From positions 1 to 35,498 of the forward strand of contig JAGRDY010000004.1 of assembly GCA_020446815.1 (NCBI GenBank): a DNA stretch of 35,498 nucleotides, in the 5' to 3' direction. How positions within the stretch are numbered: position 1 is the first letter of the stretch; every line of letters starts with the position of its first letter. The translations under genes and the position numbers were made by a program. Of the stretch, positions 7,501-15,144 are shown in pieces. Source of the DNA: Paracoccaceae bacterium (lineage in GTDB: Bacteria; Pseudomonadota; Alphaproteobacteria; Rhodobacterales; Rhodobacteraceae). The notes beneath the pieces were generated by a model, which saw only the letters and a list, made by a program, of their open reading frames with translations, ran no database searches and had not been told where the DNA came from.

Positions 7501-8106
7501 TCAGACCCAAGGACGAGCCTGTGCTGCCGTTTTTTCGAAACCGTCGATGGAAGCGACTTTTTTCAGCGTCAGACCAATATCGTCGAGCCCGTTCATCAGG
7601 CAGTGCTTGCGGAACCCGTCGACTTCAAAGGGAAATACCTTCCCGTCAGAGCTTGTGACGGTTTGCTCTTCCAGGTCGATGGTCATTCGGGCATTGGCGC
7701 CTTTTCGGGCATCATCCATCAAGATATCCACAACCTCCTGCGGCATCACGATCGGCAGGATGCCGTTCTTGAAGCAGTTGTTGTAGAAAATATCGGCAAA
7801 GCTGGTGGAGATTACCGCCCGGATCCCGAAATCGAGCAACGCCCAGGGTGCGTGTTCCCGGCTTGACCCGCAGCCGAAATTATCACCGGCAACGAGAATT
7901 TCCGCCTTCCGGTAGGCCGGCTGGTTCAGCACGAAATCCGGAATTTCCCTGCCGTCCGGGGTAAACCGCATCTCATCGAACAGATTGGCGCCCAGTCCCG
8001 ACCGCTTGATGGTTTTCAGGAACTGCTTGGGGATGATCATGTCGGTGTCGATATTGACCAGGGGCATCGGTGCGGCAATGCCGGTGAGGGTGGTGAATTT
8101 TTGCAT
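7501..8106 (-). CDS. leuD: 3-isopropylmalate dehydratase small subunit
   Basis: LeuD pairs with LeuC to form isopropylmalate isomerase, which interconverts 2- and 3-isopropylmalate in leucine synthesis. The 201-residue length is normal for the family. Motifs are [15 protein letters not shown] near the N-terminus, [17 protein letters not shown] at the swivel-domain active site, and [17 protein letters not shown]. The start at MQKFT is preceded by CGGAGA; the longer open frame upstream has no family similarity. The gene stands apart from leuC (21307-22713) and has its own terminator. Confidence 0.97.
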   Translation of the reverse strand: MQKFTTLTGIAAPMPLVNIDTDMIIPKQFLKTIKRSGLGANLFDEMRFTPDGREIPDFVLNQPAYRKAEILVAGDNFGCGSSREHAPWALLDFGIRAVISTSFADIFYNNCFKNGILPIVMPQEVVDILMDDARKGANARMTIDLEEQTVTSSDGKVFPFEVDGFRKHCLMNGLDDIGLTLKKVASIDGFEKTAAQARPWV

Positions 8107-8206
8107 GTCGGTGGTCTCCGTCGATTTGTGACGGATAAAGCACGCAATGGCCCCGCTCTGCAAGCGTCCGCTCGCCGGTCGCCGCTGGCGGGCCGATGGG
8201 CGGGGT

Positions 8207-8460
8207 ATGCTGGCCTTCCTGATCGAAAAGCGGCGCTGGATGGGCACGGGCATTTTGCTTACCTTCGGCTCATCATTTGGGCAGACCTGGTTCATCTCGC
8301 ACTCTGCCGCCCAGATCAAGGCGGATTACAAATTCACCGCCGGCACCTGGGAAGCCTCTGCACCGTGGCGATATCGTGATATGCCACGCTTCTATTATCG
8401 CGCGGCTCGCTTGCCGATACGATGCGCCCGTCGCACCGGCCTGCCCTGCGCGCGTGTGCA
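8207..8460 (+). pseudogene. relic of an MFS transporter N-terminus
   Basis: After an ATG at 8207 with GGGCGGGG upstream, the frame reads [20 protein letters not shown] and then a [11 protein letters not shown] segment, typical of the first helix and loop of major facilitator transporters. At about 8350 one base appears lost; in the shifted frame the match resumes as GSLCTVAIS, a TGA stop at 8377-8379, then YATLLLSRGSLADTMRP, which is helix 2 plus the GxLAD(R) loop motif of MFS proteins. Beyond about 8460 no similarity is visible. So only the first two helices remain, with a frameshift and a stop. What the intact transporter carried cannot be told. Confidence 0.65.
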
Positions 8461-8621
8461 ATGGCTGGCGACGAAATATCAGATCGTTTTCGGCGACGGC
8501 CGCGCCGGAAATCGGGGCAGCCGACGCCGGGCGGGCAGGCCGTCCGAGTCGGGCAGCCTCGGACGCTCGGGCGGTTTCAAAAGCCCAAAACAGGCAAGCG
8601 ATTGTTTTTAAAGGGATATAG

Positions 8622-8697
8622 TGGTGAGCCGGTCGGGGTTCGAACCCGAGACCTACTGATTAAAAGTCAGTTGCTCTACCAGCTGAGCTACCGGCCC
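8622..8697 (-). tRNA. tRNA-Lys (anticodon TTT)
   Basis: On the minus strand GGGCCGG (8697-8691) pairs with CCGGCTC (8632-8626), with one G-T pair. The D arm is AGCTCAGCTGGTAGAGC, the anticodon loop CTTTTAA gives TTT, the T arm carries GTTCGAACC, and CCA is encoded at 8624-8622. Length is 76 nt including CCA. Confidence 0.97.
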
Positions 8698-8805
8698 CAT
8701 CACAGGCCGTCTCTTTAGGAAGCCCGCACTTGGCGGTCAAGGGAAAATCCGCGCAAACGCGTCATCCGCTGGCAAATGCATTACGAAATGCGTATATCCC
8801 CGGCC

Positions 8806-9645
8806 ATGACGGGAACAGATGACACAGCCGGGCTGGCGTTCATGAAAATGCACGGCGCGGGAAATGACTTCGTGATCATCGATTCACGGGGGCGCGATGC
8901 CGTGACCAGCGCGCCGCTGGCCGCCGCCATGGGCGATCGGCATCTCGGCGTCGGCTTTGACCAGCTTGCCGAAATTCTCGAAGATGCAACCGGCGACTAC
9001 CGGCTGGAATTCTGGAACGCCGACGGTAGCCGGGCAGGTGCTTGTGGCAATGCCTCGCGCTGTGTGGCCGATTTTGTCATGTCAAGAAACGGGCGCAGCA
9101 ACGTCACCTTCACCACCGAACGCGGCCTGCTTGCCGCTTGCCGCCGTGCCGACGGCCTTGTCAGCGTCAACATGGGGCCGCCGGTGTGCGACTGGGCAGC
9201 GATACCGCTGGCCGAGCCTGTCGATCATCTGCATCTGCCGATCGAGGGCGATCCGGCCGCGGTGGGCATGGGCAATCCTCATTGTGTCTTTTTCGTCCCC
9301 GATGCCGAGGCTGTGGACGTGCCTTGCCGGGGTGCAGCGATGGAACACAACCCGCTGTTTCCGCAGGCAACCAATGTGGAATTCGCGGCCCTGACAGGCC
9401 ACGACCGACTCCGGATGCGGGTCTGGGAACGCGGCGCGGGGGTGACCCTTGCCTGTGGCTCGGGGGCCTGCGCCACGGCCGTGGCCGCGCATCAGCGAGG
9501 GCTGACGGGGCGCCAGGTGACGCTCGTCCTCGATGGCGGTACTCTGGAAATCGACTGGCGCGACGATGGCGTCTGGATGACCGGGCCAACGATGCATGTC
9601 TTTGACGGCTGGCTATCGGCCGAATTCCTTGCGCGCTACCCATGA
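8806..9645 (+). CDS. dapF: diaminopimelate epimerase
   Basis: DapF interconverts LL- and meso-diaminopimelate, giving the precursor of lysine and of the peptidoglycan cross-link. The two catalytic cysteines are visible in [11 protein letters not shown] and [10 protein letters not shown]; other family motifs are [25 protein letters not shown] and [12 protein letters not shown]. From the chosen ATG the protein has 279 residues; the first in-frame ATG is at 8776, and another (MKMHGAG) at 8842, so the N-terminus is uncertain by about 10 residues either way. The stop overlaps the mtaB start by four bases (ATGA), as is common for this pair in the Rhodobacterales. Confidence 0.96.
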   Translation: MTGTDDTAGLAFMKMHGAGNDFVIIDSRGRDAVTSAPLAAAMGDRHLGVGFDQLAEILEDATGDYRLEFWNADGSRAGACGNASRCVADFVMSRNGRSNVTFTTERGLLAACRRADGLVSVNMGPPVCDWAAIPLAEPVDHLHLPIEGDPAAVGMGNPHCVFFVPDAEAVDVPCRGAAMEHNPLFPQATNVEFAALTGHDRLRMRVWERGAGVTLACGSGACATAVAAHQRGLTGRQVTLVLDGGTLEIDWRDDGVWMTGPTMHVFDGWLSAEFLARYP

Positions 9646-10895
9646 GTACCCCGATTTTTTCAACGCTGGGGTGCCGTCTCAACGCCTACGAAACAGAGGC
9701 GATGAAGGATCTTGCCGCCGGGGCAGGGATCACGGATGCGGTGGTCGTCAACACCTGTGCCGTGACCGCCGAAGCCGTGCGCAAGGCCAAGCAGGAAATC
9801 CGCAGGCTGCGCCGTCAGAACCCCGATGCCACATTGATCGTCACCGGTTGTGCGGCACAGGTGGAGCCCGAAACCTTTGCCGCCATGCCCGAGGTCAGCC
9901 TGGTCATCGGCAATACCGAAAAAATGCGGGCCGCGACCTGGGCGAGCCTGAAAGTGCCCGGCCTGACCGGCGCCACCGAACGCATTCAGGTCGATGACAT
10001 CATGTCCGTCACCGAAACCGCCGGGCATCTCATCGACGGATTTGGCCGCCACCGCGCCTTTGTCCAGGTGCAGAACGGCTGCGATCACCGCTGCACCTTT
10101 TGCATCATCCCATATGGCCGCGGCAATTCCCGCTCGGTTCCTGCCGGGGTCGTCGTCGATCAGATCAAACGGCTGATCGACAAGGGGTTTCAGGAGATTG
10201 TGCTGACCGGTGTCGATCTGACATCCTGGGGGGCCGATCTGCCCGGCGCGCCGCGTCTCGGCGACCTGGTCATGCGTATCCTGCGGCTGGTACCGGATCT
10301 GCCGCGCCTGCGGATCAGTTCCATCGATTCGATCGAGGCCGACGAAAACCTGATGCAGGCCATCGCCACGCAATCGCGGTTGATGCCGCATCTGCATCTG
10401 AGTCTTCAGGCCGGCGATGACATGATCCTCAAGCGGATGAAGCGCCGCCACCTGCGCGACGATGCCGTCCGGTTTTGCGAAGAGACACGCAAACTGCGTC
10501 CCGATATTGTCTTTGGTGCCGATGTCATCGCGGGGTTTCCGACCGAGACCGAGGAAATGTTCCAAAATTCGCTGAAGCTCATCACGGATTGCGGCCTGAC
10601 GTTTCTTCACGTCTTCCCCTATAGCGCACGCAAGGGCACCCCCGCGGCGCGAATGCCTGCCGTGCACGGGCCGTTGATCAAGGACCGGGCCGCCCGTCTG
10701 CGCGCCGCCGGCGATCGTGCCCTTGCCCGCCACCTTGCATCGCAGATCGGACAGACCCACCGCATCCTGACCGAAGGCCCCCACAGGGGCCGCACCGAAC
10801 AATTCACCGAAGTGAGCCTTACCGCCCCACAACCCGAAGGCCGGATCGTCACCGCCCGGATATCCGGCCACGACGGGACGCGGTTGACCGCCTGA
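9642..10895 (+). CDS. mtaB: tRNA t6A37 methylthiotransferase (MtaB)
   Basis: MtaB is a radical-SAM enzyme that adds a methylthio group to N6-threonylcarbamoyladenosine-37 of tRNA. The 417-residue protein has the N-terminal UPF0004 domain with its three cluster cysteines (GCRLN, NTCAVT, TGCAAQ), the radical-SAM CxxxCxxC motif in [17 protein letters not shown] at about residues 144-160, the [10 protein letters not shown] and [11 protein letters not shown] segments, and a C-terminal region consistent with a TRAM-like domain. The N-terminal LGCRLN points to MtaB and not to MiaB or RimO. It is coupled to dapF by an ATGA overlap. Confidence 0.95.
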   Translation: MSTPIFSTLGCRLNAYETEAMKDLAAGAGITDAVVVNTCAVTAEAVRKAKQEIRRLRRQNPDATLIVTGCAAQVEPETFAAMPEVSLVIGNTEKMRAATWASLKVPGLTGATERIQVDDIMSVTETAGHLIDGFGRHRAFVQVQNGCDHRCTFCIIPYGRGNSRSVPAGVVVDQIKRLIDKGFQEIVLTGVDLTSWGADLPGAPRLGDLVMRILRLVPDLPRLRISSIDSIEADENLMQAIATQSRLMPHLHLSLQAGDDMILKRMKRRHLRDDAVRFCEETRKLRPDIVFGADVIAGFPTETEEMFQNSLKLITDCGLTFLHVFPYSARKGTPAARMPAVHGPLIKDRAARLRAAGDRALARHLASQIGQTHRILTEGPHRGRTEQFTEVSLTAPQPEGRIVTARISGHDGTRLTA

Positions 10896-10996
10896 CGGAT
10901 TTGCCCGAACGCGCCCGCTCCGCAAGGAATTCGGGCGGCGGGCAGCCACCCGGATGCGACCTTGGAACAGCGCCATGCGACCGGCGCAAACCCCTT

Positions 10997-11551
10997 TCAG
11001 GCCGTCACAGCCGTCATGAAACGGTCGCGGATCACTACCGGGTCCTTGGTGATGACGGGCACCTTGATGTTGCCGCTTTCACATTTGCACACGATGATCG
11101 TCATCTTTCTGCTGTCGAGGGCGGCCTGTAACGCCTTGCCGGTTTCCTCGGCGCGGCATTCAACGACATTGCCACAGCCGCAGGCCCTGGCCACCGCCGC
11201 AAGCGAGGTCTTCTTGCCCGCATAGGTTGGCTGATCGCCGGTGGATCCGTAAGAACCATTGTCGATGATCAGCAAGATAAAGTTGTCCGCGACATTGTTG
11301 GCGATGGTCGGCAGGGTTCCGAAATTGGTCAGAACCGATCCGTCACCATCTATCGCGATCACGGTTTTGGGCTGTGCCAGGGCAAGCCCGAGCCCGATGC
11401 TCGACGCCAGACCCATCGTGCCCAGCATGTAGAAGTTGGTCGGCTGATCGTCGATCATATGGAGTTCCTGGCTGGGCAGGCCGATATTGCAAATGACCAG
11501 TTGGTCGCGCAGGCGCGGGGCGATATCGCGAAAGATTTCAGAGCGGATCAT
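10997..11551 (-). CDS. comE: thiamine-diphosphate decarboxylase beta subunit, sulfopyruvate decarboxylase (ComE) type
   Basis: A 184-residue protein matching the PP (diphosphate-binding) domain of ThDP enzymes: GLGLALAQP, then GDGSVLTNFGTL and DNGSYGSTGDQPTYAG, the GDG...N motif that holds Mg and thiamine diphosphate. With the separate PYR-domain subunit just upstream it forms the split arrangement of ComDE sulfopyruvate decarboxylase, which turns sulfopyruvate into sulfoacetaldehyde. Phosphonopyruvate decarboxylase is related and cannot be excluded. The start at MIRSE lies two bases after the alpha-subunit stop; a longer frame from 11578 would overlap that gene. It is convergent with mtaB. 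The symbol is by family resemblance only. Confidence 0.75.
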   Translation of the reverse strand: MIRSEIFRDIAPRLRDQLVICNIGLPSQELHMIDDQPTNFYMLGTMGLASSIGLGLALAQPKTVIAIDGDGSVLTNFGTLPTIANNVADNFILLIIDNGSYGSTGDQPTYAGKKTSLAAVARACGCGNVVECRAEETGKALQAALDSRKMTIIVCKCESGNIKVPVITKDPVVIRDRFMTAVTA

Positions 11552-11552
11552 T

Positions 11553-12050
11553 TCAGGAGCCTTCCCAGAATGTTGCATCCGTCAGGATTGCCACCGGTTT
11601 GTTGCACATGAAGGTGTATTTCAGAATGGTGTCGAATTCCCTGGCGTCGTCCTGTTGGTGAAAATGATAGGTGGGGATACGCAACTGGTTGAGCAGCGCC
11701 TTGGTATGCACAGCCATTTCCACCTGACAAGCGACGGATTCCTTCAGTTCGCCCCGGTACGAAATCAGCATCGGCAGGGGCATCCGGTAGAACTGGATCA
11801 GCGTTACCAGCGTATTGATCGTCACACCGATCGCGGTGTTCTGCATGATGATCGCGGGCCGTTTACCGCCCATGAAGGCACCGGCGCAAAGCCCCATGCC
11901 TTCGTCTTCCTTGTTTGCCGGGATGTGGTAAATTTCAGGGCGCGTCTCTATCTCTTCCATCACACTGCCCAGCTGTTTGCACGGTACAGTAGTGATAAAG
12001 GTCACGTCATTGGCGACAAAGTCGTCGACGATCTTCTTGTTGATGCTCAC
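11553..12050 (-). CDS. comD: thiamine-diphosphate decarboxylase alpha subunit, sulfopyruvate decarboxylase (ComD) type
   Basis: A 165-residue PYR-domain subunit. The glutamate that activates thiamine diphosphate is expected in IPANKEDEGMGLCAGAF, followed by AIIMQNTAIGVTIN and PMLISYRGEL, both characteristic of ComD-type proteins, and a C-terminal ILTDATFWEG. A GGAGATG lies about ten bases before the ATG. Together with the beta subunit it makes a complete decarboxylase. No companion genes for sulfonate or phosphonate breakdown, such as xsc, suyAB, slc, cuyA or phn, are in the window, and the upstream neighbourhood is decayed, so the physiological substrate is open. Confidence 0.75.
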   Translation of the reverse strand: MSINKKIVDDFVANDVTFITTVPCKQLGSVMEEIETRPEIYHIPANKEDEGMGLCAGAFMGGKRPAIIMQNTAIGVTINTLVTLIQFYRMPLPMLISYRGELKESVACQVEMAVHTKALLNQLRIPTYHFHQQDDAREFDTILKYTFMCNKPVAILTDATFWEGS

Positions 12051-12138
12051 GTTCCGACATCTCCTGAGAAACGCGCCGCGTCGGGCGCAGGGGTGTTGGG
12101 GTCTTAATCTGACGGATCGGTTGTCCCGAGATGATCTA

Positions 12139-12370
12139 TCACAGATCCGGCACCAATACGATCTTGGGTTCCGCCGTCTTGCCCGATCTCATGTACCGAA
12201 AGGCCTGTGCCCCTTGCCCGAGCGGCGGCGGCTGTCATGGCCCGGACAGGCGTGCACGACCGATCCGCAAATCCCTACCGCATGAATGCGGACAAGTTTT
12301 TCGACGGCGTTGGGGGCCGGATCGCGGACTCCGCAGTATGTCAGTATTTCAGCCGCTGACATTGTCCATG
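12139..12370 (-). pseudogene. internally deleted zinc-type alcohol dehydrogenase relic
   Basis: On the minus strand one frame reads VRDPAPN, then KLVRIHAVGICGSVVHA and GHD, the N-terminal catalytic-zinc region of medium-chain dehydrogenases (cysteine of the GICGSD motif kept). Within a few codons a second frame takes over with LGQGAQAFRYMRSGKTAEPK and IVLVPDL before a stop, which is the C-terminal end of such enzymes. About 250 codons between the two are missing and the frames do not match, so it cannot make a working enzyme. It lies about 90 bp downstream in coordinate terms of comD, i.e. upstream of the comD start. Confidence 0.65.
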
Positions 12371-12383
12371 AGGGCTGGGTGCG

Positions 12384-12566
12384 CCGGCGGGCTATAAGGA
12401 TCGCAGGATCATTGTGCGTCATCCTGACGGCATGCTGAGCGAGGTACAGATCCCGACGGATAAAATGTATCGCGTGAAAGAAGCCGGCACGCCGCTCTAC
12501 AGGGAAATCCGGGGATTTCCGCAAGGTGACCCGCGTCGCGCGAATATCGAGCGCCAGAGGGTGGAA
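12384..12566 (+). pseudogene. coding remnant, RelA/SpoT-like or phage-protein fragment
   Basis: The plus-strand frame reads GYKDRRIIVRHPDGMLSEVQ then a helix with KEAGTPLYREIRGFPQGDPR. The pattern GYxD, a hydrophobic strand, PxGxxxEVQI and a helix with AKExGxxLYxExR resembles the RelA/SpoT-like fold found in large phage or conjugative-element proteins. The frame has a stop just before it (12369) and no start or binding site, so it is a fragment. Its left end meets the dehydrogenase relic and its right end meets a small minus-strand gene, suggesting rearrangement. The family assignment is from memory of the motif pattern and is weak. Confidence 0.35.
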
Positions 12567-12568
12567 CT

Positions 12569-12832
12569 TTATTCGGTGGCCGCCGGGGCCGACAAGGATG
12601 CAAGCATGTTCAGGGTCGACGGGACGTCGAGCGACCCGAAGCTGCGCGCAAAGCCCGCTTTCAGCTCTTCGGCTGACGCACGCAACACTGCCGTGTTGCT
12701 CACGTCAAAGGCGTCCACTTCGCTCCAGTCGGCACCGCGGTCGAGTTTGGCCACGGCAACCAGGGTGCCGGACACCGGGGAAAACAGGATCGCCGGGCGG
12801 CCATCCCAGTTGCAGAACAAAAACAATCTCAT
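12569..12832 (-). CDS. small protein of unknown function
   Basis: An 87-residue product starting MRLFLFCNWDGRPAILFSP. A GGAGGG lies nine bases before this ATG, a strong ribosome binding site that decides the start; the frame is open further upstream to 13090 but overlaps the next gene. It follows that gene by about 40 bp on the same strand. The N-terminal half looks beta-stranded, the C-terminal half helical with an Ala/Leu-rich end. No family recognised. Its 3' end abuts the remnant on the plus strand, so it may be truncated. Confidence 0.4.
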   Translation of the reverse strand: MRLFLFCNWDGRPAILFSPVSGTLVAVAKLDRGADWSEVDAFDVSNTAVLRASAEELKAGFARSFGSLDVPSTLNMLASLSAPAATE

Positions 12833-12872
12833 CGGGGAAGTCCCTCCACTAAGGGACACTTCCAGCATGGGA

Positions 12873-13139
12873 TCAGGATTTGCAGATTTCAATAATCTGT
12901 GATCCGAGTTCGGCGATCTGACCTTCAGGCTCGATGAAAACGGCCCGGAAAATTCCGTGGCCGAGCGGCTTGACGACATCGCGGCCGATCGGGAGGAAGC
13001 GCGGGTTGGGATCGAGAGGCCCGGCAAGGTTTGCGTCACCGGGTTTGGCGATATCGAACTGGCCCAGGAAATCATTCCCGATCTGGCCACTGTTCATGTG
13101 CCGCACCAGGAAATGGGCCGGCGGGGGGGCGCGGATCAT
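12873..13139 (-). CDS. small protein of unknown function
   Basis: An 88-residue product with well-ordered-looking sequence, including DFLGQFDIAKPGD, DPNPRFLPIGRDVVKPLG and a C-terminal strand. The start is uncertain: the first ATG (MIRAP) has no clear binding site, and MNSGQ at residue 15 is possible. Gly, Pro and Asp content and codon use look coding, unlike the opposite frames. I do not recognise the family. It sits between rppH, 128 bp upstream in its reading direction, and the 87-residue gene downstream; together they could be a degraded operon with comDE. Confidence 0.45.
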   Translation of the reverse strand: MIRAPPPAHFLVRHMNSGQIGNDFLGQFDIAKPGDANLAGPLDPNPRFLPIGRDVVKPLGHGIFRAVFIEPEGQIAELGSQIIEICKS

Positions 13140-13267
13140 GGTCGGGATGGTTCAGGGGCACGGCCCGGCCAAGCCTTCGGCATTCCCCCGCTTTTGGTGA
13201 TATCTGATGGATCAGGTGTTACTTGAATTGCCTTAACAGAGGCAACCTGCACAAGCACTGCGACCAA

Positions 13268-13753
13268 CTATGCTAGGTAGGCCCGGAAGGCCTTGACAAC
13301 CTGATCGTAGACCGCGTGTTTGAATGGCACGATGGCGGCGAGCATTTCATCCGCCCCGATCCAGCGCCATTTTTCGAATTCGGGATGCTCTGTGGCAATA
13401 TTGATCTGATCGTCGCGTCCGAGGTACCTGTACAAGAACCACCGCTGCTTTTGGCCGCAGAATTTTCCGCCCCAGATCCTTCCCAAGAGATCATCGGGCA
13501 GATCGTAGGTCAGCCAGTCCTGGGTCTTGTCAAGGAATCCCACCAGATCTTCGGTCACGCCGGTTTCTTCCCGTAACTCTCGAAGCGCGGCGGTACGGGG
13601 CTTTTCGCCATCGTCGATACCGCCTTGCGGCATCTGCCAGGCGGGCGCGGCGCTGTCGACCCTTTGGCCCGAAAAGATCAGCCCATCCGCATTGATCATC
13701 ATAATGCCGACACAAGGCCGATAGGGCAAACGGGTTTGATTTTCTGGCGGCAT
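13268..13753 (-). CDS. rppH: RNA pyrophosphohydrolase (Nudix)
   Basis: RppH removes pyrophosphate from 5'-triphosphorylated RNA and so opens it to RNase E decay. The 161-residue length is normal. The Nudix box is visible as [20 protein letters not shown] followed by TGV at about residues 43-65, preceded by [12 protein letters not shown] and followed by the [11 protein letters not shown] and EFEKWRWI segments specific to RppH. GAAGGG lies ahead of the ATG. It is last in the gpmI, envC, ctpA, rppH minus-strand series, with a strong hairpin in the 41-bp gap after ctpA. Confidence 0.95.
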   Translation of the reverse strand: MPPENQTRLPYRPCVGIMMINADGLIFSGQRVDSAAPAWQMPQGGIDDGEKPRTAALRELREETGVTEDLVGFLDKTQDWLTYDLPDDLLGRIWGGKFCGQKQRWFLYRYLGRDDQINIATEHPEFEKWRWIGADEMLAAIVPFKHAVYDQVVKAFRAYLA

Positions 13754-13766
13754 CCGAAAACCCTTC

Positions 13767-13786
13767 GGGGCCGGTTGCCCGGCCCC
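13767..13786. repeat. perfect GC-rich hairpin between ctpA and rppH
   Basis: GGGGCCGG (13767-13774) and CCGGCCCC (13779-13786) are a perfect 8-bp inverted repeat with a four-base loop. On the minus strand it follows ctpA by 8 bp and is followed by GAAGGGTTTT, which holds the rppH binding site. It may act as an attenuator or partial terminator, or protect the messenger end. Confidence 0.5.
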
Positions 13787-13794
13787 TTTAGTGA

Positions 13795-15141
13795 TCAGTT
13801 GGCCGGCTCGATCGCCGACAACCCCTTGAGTATGTCAATGGCATAGGCCATCTGATAATCATCGAGCCGCAATTTGGCGGCGTCCTCGGCTTTCTTCTGT
13901 TCTTCCAGAAGCAGGCGCTTTTCATCCTCGGTCATCGAATCATTGGTAATCGCACCGCGCAGATCGGCCTCGGACCGGCGGCGGGTGGCGGCCGATTCTT
14001 CGGTTTCCGTATCGGCAACGGCATTGGGATCGACCTTCGGTTGTTCGACCACGATGTCGGGAGAAATACCCAGCGACTGAATCGAGCGCCCCGAAGGCGT
14101 ATAATAACGTGCGGTGGTCAGGCGCATGGCACCTTCACCACGCAGCGGCACGATCGTCTGAACCGATCCCTTGCCAAAGGATTTGGTGCCGACGACGACA
14201 GCCCGGTGGTGGTCTTGCAATGCACCGGTGACGATTTCCGAGGCCGAGGCCGAGCCGCCATTGATCAGCACGACAATCGGCTTGCCATCGGCCAGATCAC
14301 CCTTGTGCGCGTTGAACCGCTCGCTGTCCTGGGGGTTGCGGCCGCGGGTGGAGACAATTTCCCCCTTGTCGAGGAAAGCATCGGAAACCGAAATCGCCTG
14401 GGTCAGCAATCCGCCGGGGTTATTGCGCAGATCAAGCACGAAGCCATTGACCTTGTCCATTCCGCCGGCATCCGCCACGGCTTTCTTCAGGCCCTCTTCC
14501 ATGTTGTCATAGGTCTGTTCATTGAAGGTTGTCACGCGCAGCACGACCGTCTTGCCTTCAAGCCGCGCCTTCGCCGCCGTCAGTTTGATCGTGTCGCGGA
14601 TGATCGAGACGTCAAAGGGCTCATCCCTGCCCTTTCGCGCCACGGTGACGATGATTTCCGAACCGACCGGCCCGCGCATCAGATCGACGGCCTGATCCAG
14701 TGTCAGGCCAAGAACGCTTTCGCCGTCGACATGGGTGATGAAATCGCCGGCAAGAATGCCGGCGTTGAAAGCAGGTGTGCCGTCTATGGGCGATACGACC
14801 TTGATGAAGCCTTCTTCCTGGGTAACTTCGATCCCAAGGCCGCCGAATTCTCCGCTGGTCTGGACCCGCATGTCCTTGAAATCCTTCGGGGGCAGATAAC
14901 TCGAATGCGGATCAAGCGACGTCAGCATACCGTTGATCGCCGCCTCGATCAGCTTGCCTTCGTCGACGGGTTCGACATATTGCGACCGGATACGTTCGAA
15001 AATGTCCCCGAAAAGGTCGAGCTGCTCATAGACCGACGATGACTTTTTCGCCTCTTGCGCCAGAAGCGGCCCGGCGATCTGCGTGGTCAGCAATACACCC
15101 GCCACGGCCCCACCCAGAGCGGCCATTATGAATTTCTTCAT
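13795..15141 (-). CDS. ctpA: carboxyl-terminal processing protease (S41 family)
   Basis: A 448-residue periplasmic serine protease. The N-terminal 30 residues are a signal peptide ([17 protein letters not shown]). A PDZ domain follows at about residues 95-175 ([26 protein letters not shown]), then the S41 domain with the catalytic Ser in [12 protein letters not shown] and Lys in [12 protein letters not shown]. The C-terminal 70 residues are charged and probably helical. Such proteases trim envelope and peptidoglycan-related proteins. The gene starts three bases after the envC stop, consistent with one transcript and a linked role in cell-wall handling. Confidence 0.95.
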   Translation of the reverse strand: MKKFIMAALGGAVAGVLLTTQIAGPLLAQEAKKSSSVYEQLDLFGDIFERIRSQYVEPVDEGKLIEAAINGMLTSLDPHSSYLPPKDFKDMRVQTSGEFGGLGIEVTQEEGFIKVVSPIDGTPAFNAGILAGDFITHVDGESVLGLTLDQAVDLMRGPVGSEIIVTVARKGRDEPFDVSIIRDTIKLTAAKARLEGKTVVLRVTTFNEQTYDNMEEGLKKAVADAGGMDKVNGFVLDLRNNPGGLLTQAISVSDAFLDKGEIVSTRGRNPQDSERFNAHKGDLADGKPIVVLINGGSASASEIVTGALQDHHRAVVVGTKSFGKGSVQTIVPLRGEGAMRLTTARYYTPSGRSIQSLGISPDIVVEQPKVDPNAVADTETEESAATRRRSEADLRGAITNDSMTEDEKRLLLEEQKKAEDAAKLRLDDYQMAYAIDILKGLSAIEPAN

Positions 15142-15144
15142 TCC

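Noticed and set aside
9660-10976. 438-codon minus-strand frame
   Set aside because: Antisense to mtaB, which has complete radical-SAM motifs.
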